Below, piece by piece: positions 25,009-33,807 of a stretch of DNA of 64,000 nt (positions are counted from its first letter, which is position 1; each line of letters starts with the position of its first letter). The stretch is taken from the NCBI GenBank assembly GCA_021204045.1, contig JAJQAA010000065.1:1-64000 (forward strand), read 5' to 3'. Both the position numbers and the translations under genes were made by a program. The DNA comes from Clostridiales bacterium (GTDB lineage: Bacteria; Bacillota; Clostridia; Lachnospirales; Lachnospiraceae). Below the pieces are notes generated by a model, which saw nothing but the letters and a program-made list of their open reading frames with translations, ran no database searches and was not told where the DNA came from.

Positions 25009-25139
25009 GAGATAAAGTTTCCTAAAGCAAAAGAATGAAATTTATGGACACACAAATATTTTACACAAAGCACTACCCATTTTTTAATTTTTGTGATACA
25101 ATTTGTACATAAGTTTTTAATATTTCAGGGGGAACTATT

Positions 25140-26348
25140 ATGGCAAAAGAAATGATTGCAATGCTTCTTGCCGGCGGACAGGGTTCGCGCCTCTACGCAC
25201 TCACCCAAAAACTGGCAAAACCTGCAGTTCCTTTTGGCGGAAAGTACCGGATTATCGACTTTCCGCTCTCGAACTGCGTCAACTCAGGCATTGATACGGT
25301 CGGCATCCTGACCCAGTACCAGCCGCTCGTCCTCAACGAGTACATCGGCAACGGCCAGCCCTGGGATCTCGACCGCCTCCACGGCGGCGTCCATGTACTG
25401 CCGCCCTACCAGCAGGCCTCCGGCTCCGACTGGTACAAGGGAACCGCCAATGCCATCTACCAGAACATCCCATTCATTGAGCGCTACGATCCGCAGTACG
25501 TCATCATCCTTTCCGGTGACCAGATCTGCAAACAGGATTACAGCGATTTCCTGCGTTTCCACAAGGAGAAGGGCGCGGAATTCTCCGTAGCGGTCATGGA
25601 AGTGCCGTGGGACGAGGCTTCCCGTTTCGGCCTGATGGTCGCGGATGAAAACGACAAGATCACCGAGTTCCAGGAAAAGCCCAAGAACCCGAAATCCAAC
25701 CTGGCTTCCATGGGCATCTACATTTTCAACTGGGATATCCTCAAAAAATATCTGGAAGAAGACGAAGCGGATCCAAACTCGGAGAATGACTTCGGCAACA
25801 ACATTATCCCCAATCTGCTCAAAGACGGCCGCCAGATGTACGCTTACCATTTCAGCGGCTACTGGAAGGACGTAGGCACCATCTCCTCCCTGTGGGAAGC
25901 AAACATGGAAGTCCTCGATCCGGAAAACAGCGGCATCAACCTGTTCGATGAAAACTGGAAGATCTACAGCCGCAACAGCGGCATGACCGGCCACCGCATC
26001 AGCAGCGACGCCACCGTTGAAAATTCGATGATCACGGACGGCTGCCGTATCAGCGGTGAGATCAAACATTCCATTCTCTTCGCGGGCGTGATCGTGGAAA
26101 AGGGCGCGGTCATTGAGGACGCCGTCGTGATGGGCGGTACCGTGATCAAAGCCGGCGCTGTCGTCAAACACTGCATTATCGCGGAAAATGTCACCATCGG
26201 AGCGGGCGCCGTCGTCGGCGCGATGCCGACGGAAGATCAGAAGGGCGTAGCCACCGTAGGTTCCGGTGTCAGCATCGGAGCGGGCGCTGTGATCGGCCCG
26301 AACGCCATGGTCAGCAAAGATGTGAAAGGCGGTGAAGAACAATGGTAA
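25140..26348 (+). CDS. glgC: Glucose-1-phosphate adenylyltransferase catalytic subunit
   Basis: GlgC makes ADP-glucose, the committed step of glycogen synthesis. The N-terminal nucleotidyltransferase domain has [32 protein letters not shown] and [11 protein letters not shown]. The C-terminal left-handed beta-helix hexapeptide repeats are seen in [16 protein letters not shown] and beyond. The length of 402 residues is standard. AGGGGGA precedes the ATG. The upstream AT-rich region has only weak -10 candidates (TACAAT at 25097), so I do not call its promoter. Its stop overlaps the start of glgD by 7 bases. Confidence 0.97.
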   Translation: MAKEMIAMLLAGGQGSRLYALTQKLAKPAVPFGGKYRIIDFPLSNCVNSGIDTVGILTQYQPLVLNEYIGNGQPWDLDRLHGGVHVLPPYQQASGSDWYKGTANAIYQNIPFIERYDPQYVIILSGDQICKQDYSDFLRFHKEKGAEFSVAVMEVPWDEASRFGLMVADENDKITEFQEKPKNPKSNLASMGIYIFNWDILKKYLEEDEADPNSENDFGNNIIPNLLKDGRQMYAYHFSGYWKDVGTISSLWEANMEVLDPENSGINLFDENWKIYSRNSGMTGHRISSDATVENSMITDGCRISGEIKHSILFAGVIVEKGAVIEDAVVMGGTVIKAGAVVKHCIIAENVTIGAGAVVGAMPTEDQKGVATVGSGVSIGAGAVIGPNAMVSKDVKGGEEQW

Positions 26349-27484
26349 ATTCCAACGCAAACGCACTGGGCATTATTTTTCCAAACAGCTATGATTCCAT
26401 GGTCCCCGAGCTGGTCGGTGACCGCCTGATGGCCTCCATCCCGTTTGCCGGCCGTTACCGCATGGTAGACTTTATTCTTTCGAGCATGGTCAACAGCGGG
26501 ATTGACAACATCTCCCTGATTGTCCGCAAAAATTATCATTCCCTGATGGATCATCTCGGTTCCGGCCGTGAGTGGGATCTTACCCGCAAAAATGGTGGTC
26601 TGAATATCGTCCCGCCGTTCGCGGAGAAGACCGTCAAGGTCTACAACGGACGCGTCGAGGCTCTGGCCAGCATCCTGCAGTTTTTAAAGAGTCAGAAGGA
26701 AAAATACGTCGTCATGGCCGACACCAACCTTGCCGTCAATTTTGACTTCAAGGCGTTCATTGACGCCCACATTGCCAGCGGCGCTGACGTAACCATGGCC
26801 TACACCGAGGAAATGGTACCGGAGAGCATGCTGGAGTCCCAGGCCTCGATCAATTCCATGTATTACAATCTCGACCTCGACGGCACCCGCGTCAAGGAGA
26901 TCCATATCAATTCCAGGGCGATCGGCCTGCAGAAGATGTCGATGAACATTTATATCATCAGCCGTGAGATGCTGATCAATCAGGTTCGCGAAGCTTATAT
27001 CCGCGGCTATGTCTACATGGAGCGCGATATCCTCGCTCCCAACCTGGATTCGCTCAATGTACAGGCCTATAAATATGACGGTTATCTGGCGCGTATCCGC
27101 GACATCCGCAGCTATTTTGAAGAAAACATGAAGCTGCTCGACGAGAAAAATCTTGACGCGCTGTTTTCGGGCGGCCCGATCTACACGAAGATCCGCGACG
27201 ACAACCCGACCCGCTATATCAACGGCTCCAAAGCGAAAAACATCATGGCAGCCGACGGCTGCGTGATCGGCGGCGAGGTCGAGAACTCCGTCCTCTTCCG
27301 CGGCGTCAAGATCGGCAAGGGCGCGAAGGTCAAAAACTGCGTGCTGATGCAGGATACGGTCATCGAGGCCGGCGCCTCCGTCGAGAACATTATCACCGAC
27401 AAGAACGTGACGATCACTTTCGGCAAGGAAGTCAAGGGCACGGACACCTTCCCGGTGTATATCGCCAAAAACCAGACCGTATAA
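26342..27484 (+). CDS. glgD: Glucose-1-phosphate adenylyltransferase regulatory subunit GlgD
   Basis: GlgD is the paralogue that pairs with GlgC in Firmicutes. It keeps the overall fold ([22 protein letters not shown]) but lacks the GGxGxRL ATP loop, reading [21 protein letters not shown] instead, so it is regulatory rather than catalytic. The C-terminal beta-helix region ([21 protein letters not shown]) is present. It has 380 residues. The ATG lies within the last codons of glgC, so translation is coupled. Confidence 0.95.
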   Translation: MVNSNANALGIIFPNSYDSMVPELVGDRLMASIPFAGRYRMVDFILSSMVNSGIDNISLIVRKNYHSLMDHLGSGREWDLTRKNGGLNIVPPFAEKTVKVYNGRVEALASILQFLKSQKEKYVVMADTNLAVNFDFKAFIDAHIASGADVTMAYTEEMVPESMLESQASINSMYYNLDLDGTRVKEIHINSRAIGLQKMSMNIYIISREMLINQVREAYIRGYVYMERDILAPNLDSLNVQAYKYDGYLARIRDIRSYFEENMKLLDEKNLDALFSGGPIYTKIRDDNPTRYINGSKAKNIMAADGCVIGGEVENSVLFRGVKIGKGAKVKNCVLMQDTVIEAGASVENIITDKNVTITFGKEVKGTDTFPVYIAKNQTV

Positions 27485-27530
27485 CGTCGGTCCCGGCCAC
27501 TGATACGAAAACCAGATCGTTAAAACAGTC

Positions 27531-27575
27531 AGAAGCTGTGCGCTGTGATAAACAACGCATGGCTTCTATTTATTT
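27531..27575 (+). terminator. Terminator after glgCD
   Basis: AGAAGC-tg-TGCG pairs with CGCA-tg-GCTTCT, with a symmetric 2-base internal loop, followed by ATTTATTTT. It lies 47 bases after glgD. Confidence 0.65.
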
Positions 27576-27653
27576 TCCATGCGGAAGATAAACAGACAAT
27601 TCATGAATTCTTATCGATCTTTGTCTCCCAATGCAAAAAAATTTTCAAAAAAA

Positions 27654-27696
27654 TTAGCACTCACCTATTGACAGTGCTAACAAAATGTGTTATAAC
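27654..27696 (+). promoter_or_regulatory. CIRCE operator overlapping the hsp20 promoter
   Basis: TTAGCACTC-N9-CAGTGCTAA (27654-27680) matches the CIRCE element with one mismatch in the second arm (CAG for GAG). A sigma-A promoter overlaps it: TTGACA (27668-27673), 17 bases, TATAAC (27691-27696). HrcA would block polymerase directly and release it on heat shock. hrcA itself is not in the window. Confidence 0.92.
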
Positions 27697-27767
27697 ACAG
27701 ATAGAACAAAGGAAACGAGTTCGAACCACCAACAATCACATATTTTATTATAAAGGAGAGATGACTT

Positions 27768-28205
27768 ATGTTATTTACACCAGTTAGAAGGAACCATGGT
27801 TTTGATCTGTTTGACGACTTTTTCAATGATCCGTTTTTCTCCGCTCCGGTCAGCCACACAACGACCACGCTCATGCGGACGGATGTCCGCGAGGACGACA
27901 CCAACTACATGCTTGACATCGAACTTCCGGGCTTTAAGAAGGAGGACATCAAAGCGGAACTGAAGGACGGCTACCTTACCATCAATGCCAGCCATGAAGC
28001 AAACAACGATGAGAAGGATGCAAACGGCAAGATCATCCGCCAGGAGCGCTACAGCGGTTCCTGCAAGAGAAGCTTCTACGTAGGTGAGAATCTGAAGCAG
28101 GAAGACGTACAGGCTGCGTTTGAAAACGGCGTCCTGACGCTGAAATTCCCCAAGGAAGCTCCGGCTGCCGTCGAGGAAACGCCGAAATATATCCAGATCG
28201 GCTAA
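27768..28205 (+). CDS. Small heat-shock protein (Hsp20/alpha-crystallin)
   Basis: An ATP-independent holdase of 145 residues that keeps unfolding proteins soluble. The alpha-crystallin domain covers about residues 38-135, with YMLDIELPGFKKEDIKAELKDGYLTINA and the closing FENGVLTLKFPKE. The N-terminus has the FDDFFNDPF motif common in bacterial Hsp20 proteins, and the C-terminal IQIG is an I-x-I-like anchor. AAGGAGAG precedes the ATG. It is a single-gene unit under CIRCE control. Confidence 0.96.
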   Translation: MLFTPVRRNHGFDLFDDFFNDPFFSAPVSHTTTTLMRTDVREDDTNYMLDIELPGFKKEDIKAELKDGYLTINASHEANNDEKDANGKIIRQERYSGSCKRSFYVGENLKQEDVQAAFENGVLTLKFPKEAPAAVEETPKYIQIG

Positions 28206-28227
28206 TTGTATCCAGATCGGCTGATTG
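28190..28227 (+). repeat. 19-base tandem duplication across the hsp20 stop codon
   Basis: TATCCAGATCGGCTAATTG is immediately followed by TATCCAGATCGGCTGATTG, differing by one base. The first copy contains the stop codon TAA. The second is non-coding, so this looks like a recent slip duplication. Confidence 0.85.
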
Positions 28228-28266
28228 ATTGCGACCTCCAACTACTATCTCCATATTATCCCCCAC

Positions 28267-28350
28267 GCGGCTTCCGCCTGACGGAAGCCGCAATAAAAGA
28301 ACGAGTGCGGCTCTTATATTACAGAGCATCCGCGCTCGTTCTTTTTATTG
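28267..28350. terminator. Two adjacent terminator hairpins between convergent genes
   Basis: The first hairpin is GCGGCTTCCG-cctga-CGGAAGCCGC (28267-28291). The second pairs CAATAAAAGAACGAG with CTCGTTCTTTTTATTG (28291-28350) and has T-runs on either strand. Together they end hsp20 transcription from the left and the pyridoxal kinase operon from the right. Confidence 0.8.
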
Positions 28351-28367
28351 CGTAAACAAAGTGCTCT

Positions 28368-29195
28368 TCAACGCCAGTATCGTTCGAGTAAAATTCCTTT
28401 GTAATCCTCCCTGCGTTCCCAGTTTTCTGTCAGCAGGCGGGAAAGCTCGGTCACAGCAAGTTCCACCGCCTCCCGAAGCGTTTTCCCATCCAGCAGTGCT
28501 CCGGTCATGAACGCGGAAAAGATATCGCCGCTCCCGGCCACACGCACAGGCAGGTAATCATAAGGCACACGAAAGTACTCCCGCAAACGATGGTCATAGC
28601 CGCAGACCAGATGTTCCCCTGTCTCTGTTTCCACCGCGCTGGTGATCACCACCGAGCGTCCCGAAATGTCACGCAGTCCATCCACCAGCGCGCGAAGCTC
28701 CTCACGAGTGCCGCTCTCCGCGCCGGGACAAAGCCCGGTCAGAAAACCAGCCTCCGTGATATTCGGCGTCATCACATCCGCGCAGGCGGCAAGCCGGCGC
28801 ATGAGGACAACGCGCTCACTGCCAATACCATGATACAGGCGACCGCCGTCAGCCATAATCGGATCAACGATAACCAGACGTTTCTTTCGATCTGCAAGTC
28901 TGTTAAGAAAACCGGCAATCAAATCCGCCTGTTTTTCATTAAGCACATAACCAGTACAAATACAGTCATAATCAAAGCCAAGTTCTTCCCAGACCCGCAG
29001 CGAATCCCTCATATAATCCGTCATATCCTCGATCCGGTATTTTCCGAAATCCAGGGTATTGGAGATCACCGCGGTCGGAAGCAGAAACGGATAATGCCCC
29101 AGCTTCGAGAGAATCGGCGTCATCGCCGCCAGCGCCGCCTTCCCATATCCCGGCAGATCATTGATCAGCAAAACGCGCTTCGCATTCTTTTCCAT
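28368..29195 (-). CDS. Pyridoxal/pyridoxamine kinase
   Basis: The enzyme phosphorylates B6 vitamers. This 275-residue ribokinase-superfamily protein resembles the PdxY/PdxK group: INDLPGYGKAALAAMTPIL near the N-terminus, IVDPIMADGG in the middle and the anion-hole motif GSGDIFSAFMTG near residue 225. A ThiD-like role in thiamine synthesis is less likely given the pyridoxine-kinase style N-terminus. It starts 5 bases after nagA and ends an nrdG-nagA-kinase run. Confidence 0.85.
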   Translation of the reverse strand: MEKNAKRVLLINDLPGYGKAALAAMTPILSKLGHYPFLLPTAVISNTLDFGKYRIEDMTDYMRDSLRVWEELGFDYDCICTGYVLNEKQADLIAGFLNRLADRKKRLVIVDPIMADGGRLYHGIGSERVVLMRRLAACADVMTPNITEAGFLTGLCPGAESGTREELRALVDGLRDISGRSVVITSAVETETGEHLVCGYDHRLREYFRVPYDYLPVRVAGSGDIFSAFMTGALLDGKTLREAVELAVTELSRLLTENWERREDYKGILLERYWR

Positions 29196-29200
29196 GATGG

Positions 29201-30418
29201 TTATCTTCCTCCCACCAGTGTCCGCACGACATTCCCGGACGGATCCAGCAGCACCAGATCGGCGTCCTTGCCCACCTCGATCGAGCCAATATGGTCGAAA
29301 AGCCCCAGAAGCCTGGCCGGGTTTTCCGTCAGTATCGGAATGATCTCTTCCATCGGACGACCGGTGAACGTCAGAAGATTGCGGAAACCCTGTCCGGCCG
29401 TCAGCGTGCTGCCCGCGCGGCTTCCGCCGTCAGCCAGGCGCGCATCGCCGTCCTTTACGACCACATCATTCACACCAAGCTTGTAATTGCCATCCGGCAG
29501 CCCCGCGGCCATGATCGAATCCGTAACCGCCACCACGCGATCCAATCCCTTCGTCTTGATAATCAGACGCACCGTGCCCGGATGCAGATGACGCCCATCG
29601 CAGATCATCTCGCAGTAAACCTCGTCATCCTCCAGCACCGCGCCCCAGATCGCCGGCTCATGCTGATGCAGCAGCCGCATCGCGTTGCTGGTGTGCGTCG
29701 CGGCGGCCGCGCCCGCCGCAATCGCGCGGCACGCCGTCTCATAATCCGCGCCGGAATGGCCGATCGCCACCGTGATGCCCAGCTTTCGGATCTCCGGGAT
29801 GAAATCGATCACGCCCGGAATCTCCGGTGATACCGTAATATAGCGGATATCTCCTCCCGCCGCCTCCTGATATTCTTTCAGCAATGCCAGATCCGGCTTC
29901 CGCAGCAGATATTCTGGCATCGCTCCCTTGTACTCCGGGCTCAGAAACGGCCCTTCCAGATGAATCCCGATCAGCTTCGCGCCGCGATGCTCCAGCTTTT
30001 TCCAGCGCTCATACTCCCCGATGCACCAGAGCGTCTGTTCACGCGTGTCCGTCAAAATAGACGCCTGCCAGCCTACAGCGCCCTGACTGGCCTGAAAACG
30101 GGAAAGCTTCTCGTAATCTTCCGCTGTCGCCGCATTGACGTCAACCCCGGCGCAGCCGTGGGTGTGAATGTCCAAAAATCCCGGCGATACGATCAGACCC
30201 GTCGCATCGATCACCTGCGCACCGGATACTTCCATCCCGTTGATATGCTCTCCATGCTGTCCGGGATGTCCGGTCAAACCGCCCGTTTTCGGGTGCTCCG
30301 CCGCGGCTGCCTCTTCAAACTGTTTGATCGCGGCAATGCGCCCCTCTGCAATCTCCAGATCCGCTCTGACCAGAGCATGCCGGTAATAGACCTTTCCATT
30401 TTTGATAATTGTTTTCAT
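29201..30418 (-). CDS. nagA: N-acetylglucosamine-6-phosphate deacetylase
   Basis: NagA removes acetate from GlcNAc-6-phosphate during amino-sugar use or wall recycling. The amidohydrolase metal motif is DIHTHG. Later motifs are HLEGPF, GHSGADY, HTSNAMRLLHQHEP and the catalytic aspartate in VAVTDSIMAAG. I start at ATG 30418 with AAGGAG upstream, giving 405 residues. It carries an unusual insertion of about 30 residues (AEHPKTGGLTGHPGQHGEHI) between strands before the metal motif, close to a low-complexity linker. The glucosamine-6-P deaminase gene is not nearby. Confidence 0.93.
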   Translation of the reverse strand: MKTIIKNGKVYYRHALVRADLEIAEGRIAAIKQFEEAAAAEHPKTGGLTGHPGQHGEHINGMEVSGAQVIDATGLIVSPGFLDIHTHGCAGVDVNAATAEDYEKLSRFQASQGAVGWQASILTDTREQTLWCIGEYERWKKLEHRGAKLIGIHLEGPFLSPEYKGAMPEYLLRKPDLALLKEYQEAAGGDIRYITVSPEIPGVIDFIPEIRKLGITVAIGHSGADYETACRAIAAGAAAATHTSNAMRLLHQHEPAIWGAVLEDDEVYCEMICDGRHLHPGTVRLIIKTKGLDRVVAVTDSIMAAGLPDGNYKLGVNDVVVKDGDARLADGGSRAGSTLTAGQGFRNLLTFTGRPMEEIIPILTENPARLLGLFDHIGSIEVGKDADLVLLDPSGNVVRTLVGGR

Positions 30419-30453
30419 TCCATGATTCTCCTTATCGACCTTGACGACCGTTA

Positions 30454-30981
30454 TCAACGATATTCCTCGCACCACACTGCGCTGCCCGCCGCCAGCGACG
30501 CCTTCACATCCAGCACGCGCTGGTTTTCCGATCCGCGGAATTTCAGCATCAGATTGCGCTTCTCCGCCATGAATTCGCCGTCCACCAGCACGTCGAACAT
30601 CGGCACCAGCTCGCGCGACGTTTCCGACTCCGCCATCATCCGCTCCACGATATCCCGGTCAAACAGATAACCGGAAAAGCACCAGATTGTTTTTTTCGGA
30701 AAGCGCTCGCGCACGCGGCGGATAAAGGGAAGCAGCGCCTCCTGGTTCTGCGGCTCCATCGGCTCTCCGCCCAGCAACGTCAGGCCGGAAATGTACGCGG
30801 GCTCCAGCATCTTCAGGAGTTCCTCCTGTGTCTGCTCCGTAAACGGTTTCCCGTAATCAAAATCCCAGGCTTCGGCGTTAAAACAGTCCTTGCAATGATG
30901 CGTACAGCCGCTGACGAACAGCGACACGCGCACGCCGGGTCCGTTGGCTACGTCAAACTGCTTAATCTCCGCGTAATTCAT
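30454..30981 (-). CDS. nrdG: Anaerobic ribonucleotide reductase activating protein
   Basis: NrdG is a radical-SAM enzyme that installs the glycyl radical on NrdD. The cluster motif CTHHCKDC follows FVSGC near residue 27, and GGEPMEPQNQEALLPF is typical. The length of 175 residues is normal. GGAAGGAAG precedes the ATG. nrdD is usually next to nrdG but is not in this window, since nagA follows instead. A weak promoter (TTGTAC-N17-TATTGT) is possible in the divergent upstream region. Confidence 0.94.
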   Translation of the reverse strand: MNYAEIKQFDVANGPGVRVSLFVSGCTHHCKDCFNAEAWDFDYGKPFTEQTQEELLKMLEPAYISGLTLLGGEPMEPQNQEALLPFIRRVRERFPKKTIWCFSGYLFDRDIVERMMAESETSRELVPMFDVLVDGEFMAEKRNLMLKFRGSENQRVLDVKASLAAGSAVWCEEYR

Positions 30982-31038
30982 AGCTTCCTTCCTTTTTTCA
31001 TAGATATACTACTGTAACAATAAATTTTTTTCGCTCCC

Positions 31039-31067
31039 TGTACAATTCTCTTTTTCTGCGTTATACT
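31039..31067 (+). promoter_or_regulatory. Promoter of the ACT-domain gene
   Basis: TGTACA, 17 bases, TATACT. Transcription would start about 60 bases before the ATG at 31134. Confidence 0.5.
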
Positions 31068-31133
31068 GATCTTGCGGCGGCCGCCAAAGACAGCGCACGC
31101 CCTCATTCATCAGAATAAATAAGGAGAAATACC

Positions 31134-31538
31134 ATGCTAAAGCAACTATCCGTATTTACCGAAAATTCTAAAGGCACCTTCCAGAGCATTACCGGCCTTC
31201 TTGAGGACGCCGGGATCAATATCTGGGGTTCCACAACTAACGGCAGCGCCGAGTTCGGCATTATCCGACTGATCGTGTCCGACCCGGAAGCGGCCCGGCA
31301 GCTTCTGGAGCAGTCCGGCTTTCTCTGCCGTTCCAACAGCATCCTCGGCGTCGAGCTTTTTGACGAGGTCGGCAGCCTCAATCATCTGCTGGTTTCTCTC
31401 GCCGAGAGCAACGTCAACGTTGACTATACCTACCTTTCCTTCAACCGTACCAGCGGTATGCCGGTCATGGTCATTCACACGGACAGCATCTGGGAAGTGG
31501 AGGAATGCCTCAAGGCCAAGGGATATTCCCTGATCTGA
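31134..31538 (+). CDS. Tandem ACT-domain protein
   Basis: A 134-residue protein with two ACT domains (residues about 3-65 and 70-134). The repeated pattern is LSVFTENSKGTFQSITGLLEDAGINI in the first and VGSLNHLLVSLAESNVNVDYTY in the second. ACT domains bind amino acids and regulate enzymes, but no catalytic domain is attached here. Stand-alone pairs like this are common in Clostridia and may be free regulators. AAGGAG precedes the ATG. Confidence 0.85.
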   Translation: MLKQLSVFTENSKGTFQSITGLLEDAGINIWGSTTNGSAEFGIIRLIVSDPEAARQLLEQSGFLCRSNSILGVELFDEVGSLNHLLVSLAESNVNVDYTYLSFNRTSGMPVMVIHTDSIWEVEECLKAKGYSLI

Positions 31539-31624
31539 TGTGACGTTTTCAGCGACTATCCCAATTCCACCGGACGTTATGATTACCACTGCTCTGACCG
31601 GCAGACCCCAGGAGACGACTATTT

Positions 31625-32440
31625 ATGATCGGATTTTTTCTCGACTGCAGACGCATATGGGAACGTTTCTCCCGGGATGAAATCACCGTCTACGCGGCGC
31701 ACGCTTCTTTTTTTATCGTGATCGCCGCGGTTCCCTTCATGATGATCCTGCTGACGCTGATCCAGTTTATCCCGCAGGTAGGCAAATCGGATCTGCTCGA
31801 GCTACTGGTACGCCTGATGCCCGATATGCTGGACTCCCTCATTGTCAGCATCATCGATGATCTCTACGTCAAATCGCCCGCTACGATCATATCCATCACC
31901 GCCCTGCTGGCCCTCTGGTCAGCTTCCCGCGGCATGATGGGCATCGAGCGCGGCTTAAACCGCGTCTATGGCACGGACAATCACCGCGGCTATATCCTGC
32001 GGCGCCTGATCTGCACCGGCTATACCTTTGTCTTCATGATCGCCTGTCTGATCTCGCTGATCCTGATTGTGCTCGGCTCCGGCATTCAGAATATCATTCT
32101 TTCGGTACTGCCTGTACTGGGAAATCTCGTTCAGAGTATCATCAGTTTCCGCGCCCTGTTGTCCATGGCGCTGCTGCTGCTCTGCTTTATCGGCCTGTAT
32201 TCCGTCCTTCCCTCACGCAGACAGGATCCCTGGCAGCAGGTGCCCGGAGCCTTATTTTCCACGGCCGGCTGGATGATATTTTCCTATCTGTTTTCCGTCT
32301 ATTTTACCCATTTCAGCAATTTTTCCTATATGTACGGCAGCCTGACCGCCATCTTTCTGCTGATGCTCTGGCTCTACTTCTGCATCTGCATCCTATTCCT
32401 GGGTGCTGAAATCAATGTCTTTCTCGAACGGCAGCTTTAA
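31625..32440 (+). CDS. YihY/BrkB family membrane protein
   Basis: This 271-residue protein has about six membrane segments. The N-terminal FSRDEITVYAAHASFFIVIAAVPFMMILL and the middle LWSASRGMMGIERGLNRVYG are family signatures. The family was once called ribonuclease BN by mistake, and the current view is a membrane protein of unknown role. AGGAGACG is upstream. Its 3' end overlaps the convergent Nudix gene by 48 bases. Confidence 0.9.
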   Translation: MIGFFLDCRRIWERFSRDEITVYAAHASFFIVIAAVPFMMILLTLIQFIPQVGKSDLLELLVRLMPDMLDSLIVSIIDDLYVKSPATIISITALLALWSASRGMMGIERGLNRVYGTDNHRGYILRRLICTGYTFVFMIACLISLILIVLGSGIQNIILSVLPVLGNLVQSIISFRALLSMALLLLCFIGLYSVLPSRRQDPWQQVPGALFSTAGWMIFSYLFSVYFTHFSNFSYMYGSLTAIFLLMLWLYFCICILFLGAEINVFLERQL

Positions 32441-32905
32441 CCGTCTCCCGTCCAGCACAGCTTCCAGAAGGCCATCATGGCCGTCGTAGACGAGCTTTAA
32501 CGAGAAAAATTCTCTCGTCACATTCAGCAGATGCAGGAAAATTTTGTCTCCCTCCCAGATATTCAATTCCGTCACGCGGTCCTTATCCACCCATTCCAGA
32601 TCGCCCTCATCGCAGGCAATCGGCGTCCCCTCAAAACCGTCCGCCGTATACAGCATCATGTACTCGGTCACACCGCCGCCGGAAATAAAGGTGACAATGC
32701 CGCGGAACTGCCACGAAGTCAGCGTATAGCCGGTCTCCTCCTTCACCTCGCGCAGCAGGCATTCTTCCGGGCTCTCGTCCTGCTCAAAGTGGCCGCCAAC
32801 GCCGATCCACTTGTCCTTGTTAACATCATTTTTCTTTGTCACCCGGTGCAGCATCAAATATTTCCCGTCCCGCTCCAGGTGGCAAAGCGTACTCATACCT
32901 GTCAT
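32393..32905 (-). CDS. Nudix hydrolase (8-oxo-dGTP diphosphatase-like)
   Basis: A 170-residue MutT-type pyrophosphatase. The complete Nudix box is GGHFEQDESPEECLLREVKEETGY, read here in parts: G(x5)E(x7)REVKEETG. It probably cleaves an (oxidised) nucleoside triphosphate in the cytosol. AAGGGG lies upstream, overlapping the stop of the PIN-domain gene. A second start at M4 is equally plausible. Its last 48 bases overlap the 3' end of the YihY gene on the other strand. Confidence 0.88.
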   Translation of the reverse strand: MTGMSTLCHLERDGKYLMLHRVTKKNDVNKDKWIGVGGHFEQDESPEECLLREVKEETGYTLTSWQFRGIVTFISGGGVTEYMMLYTADGFEGTPIACDEGDLEWVDKDRVTELNIWEGDKIFLHLLNVTREFFSLKLVYDGHDGLLEAVLDGRRLKLPFEKDIDFSTQE

Positions 32906-32908
32906 CGT

Positions 32909-33700
32909 CTATTTCCCCTTCTTGTCTTTGATCAGGGTCTTAATCTTCTTGTACAGCTCTCCCGCTTTCTCGCTGCCATACTTCTTGACCAGCGCGTTGT
33001 TGACACCCTGTTTTGTTTTATATTTGTTAATAAAACGATAAATTGTCTGCTGCTGTTCTTCCTCTGAAATCAATTCGCTGATGCGCTCCTGGAGCCCCGT
33101 GTCCCCCTCAGCCTCAACCGCGGCCGCGGCCTCGTCGCGCGGTTGATCCGCCGGTTTCCCGGGATTTTCCTGGCACGGTGGGATCTCTGCCTTCGCAGAA
33201 TTATCCTGACACGGCGGATTCTCTGTCTTCATGGAGTTTTCCTGGCACGACTGGTTCTCCGATTTCGGGGGATTGGCCGGTTCCGCCGCTTTCCCCTGCT
33301 TCGGCTGGTTTTTCGGTTTCGGCTGATCATTCGGTTTTGGCTGCCTTAGTTTCTCCGCAATCGCCCCGATACGCCCGATTTTATGGTTTTCCCAGAAATC
33401 GACGATAAAATCAAATCCCGTATCCTTGCTGACAATGTAAAACACATCCGTTTCTTCCTTTGCCATCAGATATCCCAGATAGGTAGCAAGCTGAAAATCC
33501 AGAGCGTTCTTTTTCCCTGTATGGATTTTGCGGTACTCGACCTGTGCCTGGCACTCCCAGAGCTTCTGGTGCAGCCCAAAACTCATTTTGTCCGCGTTTT
33601 CACTATAAAAAATAATAACACGATCTTCTTCCTGCAGGGCTTCCAGGCCGGCCAGGCCGCTTTCCCCTGTGTTCTCATAGTCTATCAGATAATTTGTCAT
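32909..33700 (-). CDS. PIN/NYN-like domain protein with Cys-Gln-Asn repeats
   Basis: Residues 1-115 look like a PIN-like nuclease fold. Acidic residues are in LIDYENTG, NALDFQLATYLG and FYIVSKDTGFDF, the usual metal-binding spacing for NYN/PIN ribonucleases. A hydrophilic linker (about 116-200) contains K/P/Q-rich sequence and three copies of a 12-residue repeat of pattern E-x-x-x-C-Q-(E/D)-N-x-x-K-x (148-183). A helical C-terminal region (204-263) ends in a basic KDKKGK tail. A role in RNA processing is an inference from the fold. It lies between the subtilase and the Nudix gene, 3 bases from the latter. Confidence 0.7.
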   Translation of the reverse strand: MTNYLIDYENTGESGLAGLEALQEEDRVIIFYSENADKMSFGLHQKLWECQAQVEYRKIHTGKKNALDFQLATYLGYLMAKEETDVFYIVSKDTGFDFIVDFWENHKIGRIGAIAEKLRQPKPNDQPKPKNQPKQGKAAEPANPPKSENQSCQENSMKTENPPCQDNSAKAEIPPCQENPGKPADQPRDEAAAAVEAEGDTGLQERISELISEEEQQQTIYRFINKYKTKQGVNNALVKKYGSEKAGELYKKIKTLIKDKKGK

Positions 33701-33739
33701 ACTGTAAAAGATATCCTTTCTTCGAATTTCCCGTACTAT

Positions 33740-33807
33740 CAGCTTTTCCGCAACGCCAGCTTTTCCGCAACGTCAACTTTCCCGCAACGTCAACTTTCCC
33801 GCAACGT
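33740..33807 (-). repeat. Four 17-base tandem repeats after the subtilase gene
   Basis: Four copies of a unit close to CAACTTTCCCGCAACGT lie end to end (33740, 33757, 33774, 33791), each differing by up to four bases. The array runs into the subtilase stop codon and fills most of the gap to the PIN gene. It is not palindromic. Confidence 0.85.

Noticed and set aside
33740-33807. CRISPR array
   Set aside because: The units are contiguous with no spacers and are only 17 bases.
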